From: UBA3941 sp002385665
Lineage (GTDB): Bacteria; Bacillota; Clostridia; Caldicoprobacterales; UBA3941
Reading direction: 5' to 3'
Assembly: GCA_050949255.1 (NCBI GenBank)
Contig: JBMNFJ010000016.1
Coordinates: 1,116,001-1,180,000, forward strand
Length of the DNA stretch: 64,000 bases
Shown: positions 16,836 through 24,978 of the stretch, one piece after another
How positions within the stretch are numbered: the stretch's first letter is position 1
Layout: every line of letters begins with the position of its first letter
Made by a program: the position numbers and the translations under genes
Notes under the pieces: generated by a model
Database searches by the model: none
Seen by the model: the letters and a program-made list of their open reading frames with translations, nothing else
Told to the model about the DNA's origin: nothing

Positions 16836-17852
16836 TCATGCCAGGGACCGAAGTCTTTCTTTATCCTTTGACTTTACAGCCCATTTACCGCACCTGTCCC
16901 CCCACCTGGCCAATATGGTGTCCCCCGCCATAAATTCTATTATCTCGCAGGCATTTGGGCAGCCGGTACATTCGAAGGTTTTAGCCTTAAACTCCTGTTT
17001 AATATTTTCCAATCCCCTGAAGAGGGTATGTCCACTGGCCTTAACCTTCCTCTGAGCCAGGATTGCAACCCCTACCGCCCCCATTACATCGTAGTGTTCG
17101 GGAACTATTACTTCACAGCCTAATGTCTCCTCAAAGGCCGCCTTTATCCCCTGGTTGGCTGCCACACCCCCTTGGAAGACCACCTTTGGCAGGATTTCCT
17201 TGCCCTTAGCAACATTGCTAAGGTAATTTCTTGTAAGTGCCTGGCAAAGACCCCTGACTATATCCTCCGGAGGACAGCCCATCTGCTGCTTATGGACCAT
17301 ATCCGATTCTGCAAAGACTGCGCACCGGCCGGCTATCCTGACAGGTGTCTTAGACCTTAGGGCAATCTTTCCAAATTCCTCGATGGGAATATTCAGCCTG
17401 GCAGCCTGCCTGTCAAGAAAGGAGCCTGTCCCGGCTGCACATACCGTATTCATTGCAAAGTCCGAGACTACCCCGTTTCGAATCAGGATGATCTTGGAAT
17501 CCTGACCCCCGATCTCGATAACGGTCCTTGCCTGGGGAATGGAGCTTAGGACTGCTACTCCGTGGGCGGTTATCTCGTTTTTCACTACATCTGCCCCGAC
17601 CATAACCGCCGCAAGGTCCCGGCCACTGCCTGTAACGCCTGCCCCGCTTATATGAACATTCCCTCCCCTGGCCTTACTTATATCTTCTATAGCCTTCTTA
17701 AGGATGGGAATGGGCTTTCCCTCTGTGCGGACATAAAGTTTCTCCTTAATCCTTTGATCTTCATCCATAAGGACCAGATTTATACTGACTGAACCTACAT
17801 CAATACCTAAATAGTACTTCTCCAAACTCATCACTTTTTTTACTCCTTTCAA
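16836..17852 (-). CDS. 2-hydroxyacyl-CoA dehydratase activase (HgdC/BadF family)
   Basis: A 338-residue ASKHA-fold ATPase. Family members carry a [4Fe-4S] cluster between two subunits and use ATP to push one electron into a dehydratase. Seen here: nucleotide-binding GIDVGSVSINLVL at the start; GGQDSK; the cluster cysteine in TVCAAGTGSFLDRQA; and the second ligand in GRCAVFAESD. The C-terminus adds CTGCPNACEI, an extension seen in stand-alone activases. The first ATG overlaps the upstream gene by 53 bp; an internal ATG at 17831 is an alternative start. No dehydratase alpha/beta genes are adjacent. Confidence 0.9.
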   Translation of the reverse strand: MKGVKKVMSLEKYYLGIDVGSVSINLVLMDEDQRIKEKLYVRTEGKPIPILKKAIEDISKARGGNVHISGAGVTGSGRDLAAVMVGADVVKNEITAHGVAVLSSIPQARTVIEIGGQDSKIILIRNGVVSDFAMNTVCAAGTGSFLDRQAARLNIPIEEFGKIALRSKTPVRIAGRCAVFAESDMVHKQQMGCPPEDIVRGLCQALTRNYLSNVAKGKEILPKVVFQGGVAANQGIKAAFEETLGCEVIVPEHYDVMGAVGVAILAQRKVKASGHTLFRGLENIKQEFKAKTFECTGCPNACEIIEFMAGDTILARWGDRCGKWAVKSKDKERLRSLA

Positions 17853-19872
17853 ACTGCAAAAGGTCTACAAAGGCCTCCAGCCTGGTCTGATAGCCCGTCT
17901 CGCCGGTCAGCTCGTCCACCACCAAGGTCATTATCGGGATATCCTGATCCCTTGAAAGGGTGGGTAGGATGCTCTCTGCAACTATTTCCGGCATGCAACC
18001 AAAGGGCATAACCTGTATTATTCCGTCCATCTTCTCCCGGGCGTAATATAGGCTGTGGGCTACCGTTTCCCAGGCATGACCACCGATGCAAAGGCCCAGA
18101 TAGTCCTTAGCCTGGTCCAGGATAAGCCTTTGCCTTCGCCTGTGATTAAAGTCCGGAGCCAGATGGTATTTTACCCAGTGATCCACCGTCATCTCCCTAT
18201 GTACCTCTACCCCCATGTTTCCAAGCCTCTTCTCCACATCCAAATTTACATAGGGTTCAATAAGGGTGTATATCTCCCCCACCAGTCCAACCCTGATAGG
18301 AGCTTTATCTGTATCGATTCTTATCTCTTCCAGCTTTTCCTTTGCCGCTTCAATACAATTCAGGATATTGTCCGCTCCTTTAATTTCCCTCAGCCTGTCT
18401 TCGAATTCGTTTAGGATCCTGTCTGTACTGCCCTTTTCCAGCTCCCGGCAGCGTTTTTTTAGTACCAATTTAAGAAGCTTTTCCGTCTCTTCACAGACCT
18501 TAAAAGCCTTCTTTAGGGCTTTTAGTCCCCTATACAGGGAACAATTTCCGGTGATCTTTCTTATCCTGCTTAATAGTTCCTTTACCCCCTCCCTGGGGGG
18601 ATCTAAAATCACTATATCTATATCGTATCCTAAATCCCTCAGGATCTCCTTTTGTACAACCCCATAATAGCCAAACCTGCAGGGGCCGCAGCTTCCGGAC
18701 AATACAATGGTATCCGCTCCCCTTTTTATGCTCTCCAGGTAGTTCCCCATGGAAATTTTCAAGGGCAGACAGGCCATTTCAGGGCATAATTTTGTACCTG
18801 CCTCCAAGGTACCCTTGCTTATCTTAGGCGGTATTACAATATCCACCCCTAATTCGTCAAACAGTGCTTTGACGGGAATGTACACTTTACCCATGTGAGG
18901 AAAGGTAACTACCACTCTGCTATTCCTCCATTCCATCATGTCTAAAAAGGCCTCCAGCCTTGTTTCAAACCCTGCCTGACCGCTGTGCTCGTCCAGGATA
19001 AATCCAGCATAAGGGAGCTTTCTACCCCTGTTGTTATACCTTCGAAGGAGCTCCTCTATGAAGGAGTCTATACCGCAGGCAAAGCTGGATAAATACACTA
19101 ATCCATCTATTCTGTTATCTTCCAGCCAGTCCATTCCGCTGCCCAGAATTCTCTTTCCATAGGTCCAAAAAAGCTTTTTAGGCATACCCTTTAGCCTGTA
19201 CTCAATCCTCGATTCCGGGACATTGGCTGGCACCCTGACATTGTATCCATAGTCATAGATTCTTTTTATCATATCCATAGATAGGTACCTGTCGTAGAGG
19301 AGATAGGGGTGCCCTAAAACTCCGATGGTGCCCCTTGCATGTGGACTATCAGCCCATCTCTCCCTGGGATGGAGGATAGCCAAGGGGTTATGACCCGCCT
19401 CCAAGACCATCTCCAAGGTAGATTGTCTCTCCATGGCTTCTCTATAAGCCCGGATAATTCTCCTTTTATCCGCACCCAATTGCTGCCCCAGATCATAAAA
19501 GGCCTTTGAATGATCTTTTTTATCCTTGTGAAGGTCATAGTTCAGGATTAATAGTGGGGGCAGATCGTTTATAGAGTTTTTAATCATCTCGGGGAGGCCG
19601 ATAAATTTCGGACATATGAACTCCCCCGGTGAAATGCTGATTAGTCTCGGAATAAAGATGACATCCACCCTTCCGACCAAGTCCGCCACATGACCGTGAA
19701 ACAGCTTTACCGGCAGACATGCATCATCCACGCATAGGGATACTCCCTTATTCAATATTTCCTTATTGGTGGGTGACGATATAACTGTTTCAAAGCCCAA
19801 ACCCTTAAAAAAGGTTTGCCATAGGGGGAAATAATCAAAATAGGAAAGGGCCCTGGGAATCCCAATTTTCAA
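17800..19872 (-). CDS. Acyl-CoA dehydratase activase-related protein (DUF2229/HgdB-like)
   Basis: 690 residues. It begins MKIGIPRALSYFDYFPLWQTFF, the hallmark of DUF2229 proteins, and contains two HgdB-like halves (LCVDDACLPVKLFHGHV; LCPEMACLPLKISMGN) plus VLSGSCGPCRFGYYG, all with cysteines placed to bind iron-sulfur clusters. In many Clostridia this protein is fused or adjacent to an HgdC-type activase, as here. The pair may form a self-contained low-potential electron donor (a double-cubane-type system). The substrate is unknown. Confidence 0.85.
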   Translation of the reverse strand: MKIGIPRALSYFDYFPLWQTFFKGLGFETVISSPTNKEILNKGVSLCVDDACLPVKLFHGHVADLVGRVDVIFIPRLISISPGEFICPKFIGLPEMIKNSINDLPPLLILNYDLHKDKKDHSKAFYDLGQQLGADKRRIIRAYREAMERQSTLEMVLEAGHNPLAILHPRERWADSPHARGTIGVLGHPYLLYDRYLSMDMIKRIYDYGYNVRVPANVPESRIEYRLKGMPKKLFWTYGKRILGSGMDWLEDNRIDGLVYLSSFACGIDSFIEELLRRYNNRGRKLPYAGFILDEHSGQAGFETRLEAFLDMMEWRNSRVVVTFPHMGKVYIPVKALFDELGVDIVIPPKISKGTLEAGTKLCPEMACLPLKISMGNYLESIKRGADTIVLSGSCGPCRFGYYGVVQKEILRDLGYDIDIVILDPPREGVKELLSRIRKITGNCSLYRGLKALKKAFKVCEETEKLLKLVLKKRCRELEKGSTDRILNEFEDRLREIKGADNILNCIEAAKEKLEEIRIDTDKAPIRVGLVGEIYTLIEPYVNLDVEKRLGNMGVEVHREMTVDHWVKYHLAPDFNHRRRQRLILDQAKDYLGLCIGGHAWETVAHSLYYAREKMDGIIQVMPFGCMPEIVAESILPTLSRDQDIPIMTLVVDELTGETGYQTRLEAFVDLLQFERSKKSDEFGEVLFRY

Positions 19873-20056
19873 TAGTCCTACCTCCTTTTATATATGTTTT
19901 GAAATCATACAATGTGGGTATCTATCTAAAGGATTCTTGTCCTGTTTTTAAAGTGGACCAATCTTTTTTATTATTGACTCATGGTTAAATTATTAAACCG
20001 AAAAAGTACAAATGCATTTTTTAACCGGTGGCAAAAAAAATGGCCCATGAAAAGTA

Positions 20057-20085
20057 TTGATACTTTGGGCCAGATGGTATATACT
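20057..20085 (+). promoter_or_regulatory. Promoter of the HPr-like gene with overlapping dyad
   Basis: -35 TTGATA (20057-20062), 17-bp spacer, -10 TATACT (20080-20085). The -35 lies in the centre of an inverted repeat running from about 20042 to 20071 (GGCCCA..AAAGTAT / ATACTTT..GGGCC), so a repressor could block it. The leader to the start codon is about 105 nt with an AGGAGG site. Confidence 0.6.
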
Positions 20086-20196
20086 AAAAATGGTGGAATT
20101 TGTTACATATGGTTTCATTCTAACGTACTATTCCCTTGTTCCGCCGTTGTTGGAAGGTGCATGCCTACATAATAATTAATTAGGAGGAATGAGCTT

Positions 20197-20424
20197 ATGA
20201 AAACCGTAAATGTTAAACTGACTCTTGCTGAAGATGTAAAGAACTTTGTCAATATCGTTAGCAAATACCCCTATGAAATCGACCTTCGCTCGGGACGACA
20301 CGTTATAGATGCAAAATCTATACTGGGTATTTTTAGCCTTGACCTAAGCAAACCTATCATCGTTGAAATCTATTCCGATGACTGCGATGATCTGTTAGAA
20401 GATATTAAGGACTTTATGATTTAG
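20197..20424 (+). CDS. HPr-like protein lacking the phospho-histidine
   Basis: 75 residues with the HPr fold pattern: MKTVNVKLTL opening strand, then DAKSILGIFSLDL, which holds the regulatory serine (Ser41, equivalent to Ser46 of HPr), and VEIYSDDCDDLLEDIKDF as the last helix. The segment that should hold the catalytic H-x-R around position 15 reads AEDVKNFVN, so no EI-dependent phosphotransfer is expected. It resembles Crh-type regulators or the stand-alone HPr-like proteins of Clostridia. Its own promoter and terminator make it monocistronic. Confidence 0.82.
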   Translation: MKTVNVKLTLAEDVKNFVNIVSKYPYEIDLRSGRHVIDAKSILGIFSLDLSKPIIVEIYSDDCDDLLEDIKDFMI

Positions 20425-20446
20425 CAAAAAATCCTCGATTAACAAA

Positions 20447-20479
20447 AAACCCTCGATAGCTCGAGGGTTTGCTTTTTTG
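20447..20479 (+). terminator. Rho-independent terminator of the HPr-like gene
   Basis: Stem AAACCCTCGA / TCGAGGGTTT, loop TAGC, then GCTTTTTTG. It is symmetrical enough (A run before, T run after) to also serve bioY arriving from the other side. Confidence 0.88.
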
Positions 20480-20488
20480 TATAAAATT

Positions 20489-21061
20489 TTATTGATTAGG
20501 AGTAGTTAGTAAACCTGACCTTCTCAGGATAGGCAGTATGTGTACCGAACTTAGGGTTGCAATTACCGCAGAAATTAGGTCAGTAGGTATAAAGGGTATA
20601 AGTCCTGTTCCAATTACAGCCAGAACGGATGCCGGCTTATGCAGGTAAAAGTTCAGAATGATGTAGAGATGGGTCAGCCCGCATATGTAGAGCCCAGTAA
20701 TCCCGGCCAGGACTGCGCCAAACACCCTGTAGAATTTGTATTCCTGTAGATTTTCTGTAAGTCTGCCAATTATATAGGAGCACAGAGCAAACCCCACCAG
20801 GTATCCAAAGGTGGGCTGCAAAACATATGAAGGCCCGCCTCCGTTGGTAAATATGGGGATACCTATTAGTCCAACAGCCAGATATAATAGCTGAGAATAC
20901 AGCCCCCATCTTGCCCCCAGGAGTATCCCGGAATATACGCAAAAGAGAAGCTGTAAAGTAATAGGTACATAGGGAATGGGTATCTTTATAAAGGCTCCTA
21001 TGGCGGTAAGAGCTGCGAATAAAGAAATCAGGATCAAACCTTTGGTTTTAGTCTTGTTCAT
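20489..21061 (-). CDS. bioY: Biotin ECF transporter substrate-binding subunit BioY
   Basis: About 190 residues, six hydrophobic segments, with the BioY signatures IPIPYVPITLQ near the start and GWPTFGYLVGF-like PTFGYLVGF in the middle. It captures biotin and works alone or with the shared EcfA/T module. ATG 21061 is chosen because GGAG sits 9 bp upstream; ATG 21076 lacks an RBS. A BirA box overlaps its promoter, so it should be repressed when biotin is plentiful. Confidence 0.93.
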   Translation of the reverse strand: MNKTKTKGLILISLFAALTAIGAFIKIPIPYVPITLQLLFCVYSGILLGARWGLYSQLLYLAVGLIGIPIFTNGGGPSYVLQPTFGYLVGFALCSYIIGRLTENLQEYKFYRVFGAVLAGITGLYICGLTHLYIILNFYLHKPASVLAVIGTGLIPFIPTDLISAVIATLSSVHILPILRRSGLLTTPNQ

Positions 21062-21110
21062 GATAAATTGCTCCATTCGATGTATTGCTAATAATTTCTC
21101 ATTCCGCGCA

Positions 21111-21165
21111 ATTGTACCATAAGCCCGCCTTCATTGTCAACTATAAGATTTAGCAAAGTTTACAA
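21111..21165 (-). promoter_or_regulatory. bioY promoter overlapped by a BirA operator
   Basis: Promoter: -35 TTGACA (21135-21140), 18-bp spacer, -10 TACAAT (21111-21116) on the minus strand. BirA box at 21134-21165: TTGTAAACT, 14-bp gap, AGTTGACAA, matching the TTGTTAAC-N15-GTTAACAA pattern of Firmicutes BirA sites. One half-site contains the -35, so binding of biotinyl-AMP-loaded BirA would block RNA polymerase directly. Confidence 0.82.
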
Positions 21166-21276
21166 TTGTATTAATACTATATTTTTATTAATACGCCAAT
21201 GCAATCCACGTCCTCATAGGAACTATAACTACTAAGGCAGATATAATAAACCTATACCAATCGATGCACAAAAAAA

Positions 21277-21320
21277 TAGATAATATTAAATTGATGGATC
21301 TATTTAATATTATCTATTAT
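21277..21320 (-). terminator. Terminator of the polysaccharide deacetylase gene
   Basis: Perfect 17-bp AT-rich stem (AATAGATAATATTAAAT and complement), 10-nt loop, followed on the minus strand by TTTTTTG. It lies 43 bp past the stop. Confidence 0.8.
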
Positions 21321-21362
21321 AAGCCAGGTATACGAACCAATTATAGAATATCTGGAATATGA

Positions 21363-22520
21363 TTACTCATAGGATTGGATGGCCTTATCCCCTATCCTGT
21401 CGGTATCTAAATGCTCTTCCATCTCCTTGGGAAAGGATATGGTATTGGGATCCCCGTCGCTTATGTATCTCTCCTCCGGGTGCCTATCAAAGTAATCCAG
21501 CCAATCATAAAGCCCAACGCCTTCGGTATCCATCTCGCTGGCCCGAATTCTGGGTATCTTGGCCATATTGGTATCCTTGTGGTAGGAGGGCTTGGCCGGG
21601 TTGGCGCCAACCAATAGTATGGCCTTGTTATGGTATTCGATCCCTTCAAAACTGCCCTTTATAACATATTGATATACGTCCTCGTCCTTTGGAGTGGCAC
21701 CATAGGGCAGGGCCAGACTATCCACCTCATAGTCCGGTAAAATTTCTCTGGTCATCATTACGTTCTTGCCCAAGGCCTCCTGTATAAATTCTGCATCCCT
21801 GGGTTCTTTTGTGCTCATATCCATTCTCAAGTTTTCGTGGTTGTAGGCATGGTTTCCTATCTCCATACCCTTCTCTGCCAAATATTCAAACTTCTTATTC
21901 ACCCATTTTTCCTGCCTAAAGGGCGTTGGGTAGAATACGTAGAAGGTAGCCTTGAGTCCAAAATCCGGATACTCTTTATTGAAGTCCTCCAAGATGCCCA
22001 CTGCGCAATTAGGGTCCACTACGAATTCATCCCCATCACCTAAAACATTGAACTGACCCTGGAGTCCGTCATCAAAGGTTATAATGACAGGAGTAGTTCC
22101 CGGAGGCGTGTCTATATTCCCTTCAATATAGTCCTTCATACCAATGGCCCGGTATCCCTTGTCGTACAGGGTCTGTAAATCTTTGCGGAAGTTCTCCGGT
22201 GTTCTTACCCAAACATCCTCTTCCTCACCGATGCCATGGTACATTAAGACCATGATCTTGCCCAGTTCATTGACCTTAAGTCCCTTTAGATCCACCGGAG
22301 GTTGCATTTCCTCCTCTTCTTCCAAGGATACCTCCTCAGATTCGTCATTTTCGTTTTCTTCTACCTTCTTATCCTCAGGGGCTGTAACTTCAGTTTCATC
22401 ATGCTTGTCCTGATTGTCCGCCGGTGTTGCGATATCCCTGTCTCCACCGGCACAAGCGGTAAGGGTCATAAGTACAATAATAAGAATAAAAGCCGTGTAT
22501 TTCTTTATCCCTCGCACCAT
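21363..22520 (-). CDS. Polysaccharide deacetylase family lipoprotein
   Basis: About 385 residues. The start has a basic region and hydrophobic core ending in lipobox L-T-A-C, so it is anchored to the membrane outside the cell. An acidic linker (EDKKVEENENDESEEVSLEEEEEM) follows. The NodB-type domain shows MVLMYHGIG (motif with general region) and VIITFDDGLQG (metal-binding Asp-Asp), then GMEIGNHAYNHENL with the His-x3-His metal ligands. Likely deacetylates N-acetylated wall or other glycans. ATG 22520 is better spaced from GAGG than ATG 22526. Confidence 0.88.
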   Translation of the reverse strand: MVRGIKKYTAFILIIVLMTLTACAGGDRDIATPADNQDKHDETEVTAPEDKKVEENENDESEEVSLEEEEEMQPPVDLKGLKVNELGKIMVLMYHGIGEEEDVWVRTPENFRKDLQTLYDKGYRAIGMKDYIEGNIDTPPGTTPVIITFDDGLQGQFNVLGDGDEFVVDPNCAVGILEDFNKEYPDFGLKATFYVFYPTPFRQEKWVNKKFEYLAEKGMEIGNHAYNHENLRMDMSTKEPRDAEFIQEALGKNVMMTREILPDYEVDSLALPYGATPKDEDVYQYVIKGSFEGIEYHNKAILLVGANPAKPSYHKDTNMAKIPRIRASEMDTEGVGLYDWLDYFDRHPEERYISDGDPNTISFPKEMEEHLDTDRIGDKAIQSYE

Positions 22521-22526
22521 ATCCAT

Positions 22527-22921
22527 CCTCTTTCGTTTATTCTACTGTTCTTTGCTGTTGAGTTGCTTCTTTTATAAATTATTATCACTCCCGGATGTAG
22601 CGTTACTCCGTTAAGTCCCGTTATCCATGGAGTGACAGTAATACTAACTTATAGATTCGTATATATTATGTTAATGTACCAGCACAAGATATGTATATAG
22701 TAATTTTGTGATATACATAATTACACATAATCTAACAAATATATTATCAAAAATGGATAGCTATTTCCATGGCCAAAAAATACCTTTTTAATCGATGTGA
22801 TCCGTCCCAATATGACTCGAAGCCTTTAAAATCAAAGAAAAAAGGGACGGATTTGTGTCCCTTTGATGAATATTATGTATTCGGTGCGGAATATACCCTT
22901 TCTGCTCCCTGGAATTTGTGC
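22527..22921. other. Intergenic region with a hairpin at 22841-22865
   Basis: The region holds the deacetylase promoter on one side and the DUF4364 promoter on the other. A hairpin (AAAGGGAC / GTCCCTTT, loop 8) at 22841-22865 has TTTTTTC on the minus-strand side, so it would stop minus-strand transcription, although no minus-strand gene lies before it. No convincing gene was seen. Confidence 0.45.
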
Positions 22922-22927
22922 TATAAT
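22922..22927 (+). promoter_or_regulatory. Probable -10 element of the DUF4364 gene
   Basis: TATAAT preceded by TGTGC, i.e. an extended -10 (TG one base off) 70 bp upstream of the start codon. The -35 region (TTTCTG, 17 bp upstream) is weak. Confidence 0.4.
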
Positions 22928-22996
22928 CGTTATAAAGTCAGAGTAAACGACATTTCTGTTTCCTTTAATTGGTGACGGTCTCTATGAGGTGAAGTA

Positions 22997-23518
22997 ATGA
23001 TCGATAATACAAATGTCTTAGCTGAAGAAAAACTATCTATTCTGTATTTTATGGGATGTTTGGGTATCCCCCTGACCAACGGGCAGATCACCCGTTTCTT
23101 TATAGAGAACAATATTATTAATTACTTTGATCTTCAACAGTACATAATAGACCTTACATCCAGTGGTCTTATTGATATAATGGAAACAGGCAATTCCCAG
23201 TTTATTACTTTAACCGCCAAGGGAAACGAGACTCTATCCTTCTTTAAAAAGAGGATTCCCCTAACCCTCCGCAATACTATTGAATCCTATGCGGAACAAA
23301 ATCGGGAACTATTAAAGGCTGAAAGCCAAATATTCGCCGATTACAAAAAAATAGATCATAATCAATATGAGATCGTCTGTAAGGTAACGGAAAAAGACAT
23401 CCTGCTGATGGAGCTCAAACTCAACGTACCCAGCAGCAGCCAGGCAAAGGAGATATGTGAGAACTGGCGATGTAAGGCACCAGAAGTGTTCAAGGCCATT
23501 TTAGATCGCCTGATCTGA
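22997..23518 (+). CDS. DUF4364 family protein (winged-helix-like)
   Basis: 173 residues. The N-terminal ~80 residues have a helix-turn-helix layout (EEKLSILYFMGCLGIPLTNGQITRFF, then SGLIDIMETGNSQFITLTAKGNE), followed by an alpha/beta C-terminal part. This pattern matches DUF4364, a conserved clostridial family of likely DNA-binding proteins with no assigned target. RBS GAGGTGAAG precedes the ATG. It is convergent with the beta-propeller gene. Confidence 0.85.
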   Translation: MIDNTNVLAEEKLSILYFMGCLGIPLTNGQITRFFIENNIINYFDLQQYIIDLTSSGLIDIMETGNSQFITLTAKGNETLSFFKKRIPLTLRNTIESYAEQNRELLKAESQIFADYKKIDHNQYEIVCKVTEKDILLMELKLNVPSSSQAKEICENWRCKAPEVFKAILDRLI

Positions 23519-23527
23519 AGATAAGGC

Positions 23528-24445
23528 TTAAACATAAACGATGCCGTTTGGTTCCCTACCTACTCCTATGGTGGCTATCTTCTTCCCCAATCTCCAGTCC
23601 GCTTTGGTTATAGAATTATCATCCGGATTAGTTACATATACGTATTTTTCCCTGTTATCCAGGGTCATTCCATGTGTCATCCCATTTGTAGGCACCTTCA
23701 CCAAGGATTTTCTATTGGATGTATCGATTATCTCCAATCCTCCCCTACCCATAGAGGTGACCAGGACATATTTCTCATCGGAGGTTATATAAAGCTGTCC
23801 CGGTAGATCCCAAAGTGACATCTTATACAAAACCCTATAGCTACTGGCATCAACCACTACCATGCTTCCAATATCGTTATTGTTGGAGGATATACAGGTT
23901 ATGTACAGTTTATCACCCCGGTGGGAGTACTTTACCATAACCGGGTTTTGATCCAGCTTAATATGTCCCTTTATTGAAAGATCATCAGCGTTGATTATGG
24001 TTATATCGGCGGTATTAAAATTGGCAACGGCTACATTTCTGGATAGCAGGTTAAAATCTATGCCCTGGGGCATGGAACCTACCTGGATCTGCCCAATAAG
24101 TTTCATTTTCTCTACCGGTGCTACAGACACCATGGATACTGTATCCGTATCGCTATTGGTAATAAAAGCCAGGCCTTCTGTTTCATCGTATGCAATATAA
24201 CATGGGCGCCTCCCTATTGCCATGATTTCCAGTATCTCACCAACTGCCAAATCGATACAGGCCAGGGCATCGGCATAGGTTAAACTCACCAAAATCCTTA
24301 GGCCGGACCCCAGCTTTACCAGATCGTAGGGTCCTGATTTTGCCGGAAGCTGTATCCGTCCGGCTTCTTTACAAGCAATCGGATCTACAAGGGAAATGCT
24401 GCTATCATCGGTATTGGCTACCGCTACCACGGGTTTATAATCCAT
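23528..24445 (-). CDS. YncE-like beta-propeller protein
   Basis: 305 residues made of about seven repeats of the YVTN type. Examples are PVVAVANTDDSSISLVDP, LAFITNSDTDTVSMVSV, NVAVANFNTADITIIN, KYVLVTSMGRGGLEIID and KYVYVTNPDDNSITKAD. No signal peptide is visible, so it is probably cytosolic, unlike E. coli YncE. Role unknown; these propellers usually bind partners or small molecules. It ends 9 bp from the convergent DUF4364 gene. Confidence 0.82.
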   Translation of the reverse strand: MDYKPVVAVANTDDSSISLVDPIACKEAGRIQLPAKSGPYDLVKLGSGLRILVSLTYADALACIDLAVGEILEIMAIGRRPCYIAYDETEGLAFITNSDTDTVSMVSVAPVEKMKLIGQIQVGSMPQGIDFNLLSRNVAVANFNTADITIINADDLSIKGHIKLDQNPVMVKYSHRGDKLYITCISSNNNDIGSMVVVDASSYRVLYKMSLWDLPGQLYITSDEKYVLVTSMGRGGLEIIDTSNRKSLVKVPTNGMTHGMTLDNREKYVYVTNPDDNSITKADWRLGKKIATIGVGREPNGIVYV

Positions 24446-24536
24446 AATGACCCCCCTATGTATAGTTCTATCCCTTAAAAGCAGGCTAGTTTCATTATAT
24501 GGAGGGTCCTGGGTATGTGTTCTATATAAACAAGAT

Positions 24537-24579
24537 AAGGATGCAAGCCGTTGCTGGAAAACAACAGTCTTGCATCCTT
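24537..24579 (-). terminator. Hairpin terminator after the 88-residue gene
   Basis: 11-bp stem AAGGATGCAAG / CTTGCATCCTT around a 21-nt loop, 35 bp beyond the stop on the minus strand. The T tract is weak (ATCTTGTTTAT). Confidence 0.5.
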
Positions 24580-24613
24580 ATAATTTAAAATCTGTACTTT
24601 AAACAAATGTGTC

Positions 24614-24880
24614 TTATCTCTTCCTGGGTACTTCTGTATACAGTATAGAATTAATCAATTCCTCACGTGATAGGGATAAGCCCCTTTCCCTTGCCTTCCT
24701 TAAGAGGGTTAAATAGGCATCCCTCAGACTCTCGGCATTCCCACAGATATTATTTTGTTTGACATAAATGCTTCCCTGATCTATGGTCATGCTTTCGATT
24801 CTCTTCCAATCCCGGAATGCCCTCTGCAAGTTTTCAAGCAATACCTTGTTATCATATGCTTCAGGTCTGGATTCCATCAC
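24614..24880 (-). CDS. Hypothetical protein, 88 residues
   Basis: A soluble, largely helical, basic small protein (NLQRAFRDWKRIESM; SLRDAYLTLLRKARERG). It has no membrane segment or cysteine pattern, and I do not recognise a family. It follows folC by about 100 bp in the same direction. Support is length, an RBS (GGGAATGATGA region) and absence of a competing frame. Confidence 0.55.
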   Translation of the reverse strand: MMESRPEAYDNKVLLENLQRAFRDWKRIESMTIDQGSIYVKQNNICGNAESLRDAYLTLLRKARERGLSLSREELINSILYTEVPRKR

Positions 24881-24978
24881 TTCATCATTCCCATCTTTCA
24901 GGTATTAGCCGCAAAGGTCTATTACATTCTATGCGGATGAAGTGACATGAAGACCTCCCTGTAATCGACTTTATTTGA

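Noticed and set aside
19981..20172. 63-residue plus-strand ORF
   Set aside because: Covers the promoter and dyad of the HPr-like gene; no RBS and no domain.
22769..22975. 68-residue plus-strand ORF
   Set aside because: Contains a terminator hairpin and the DUF4364 promoter; no RBS.
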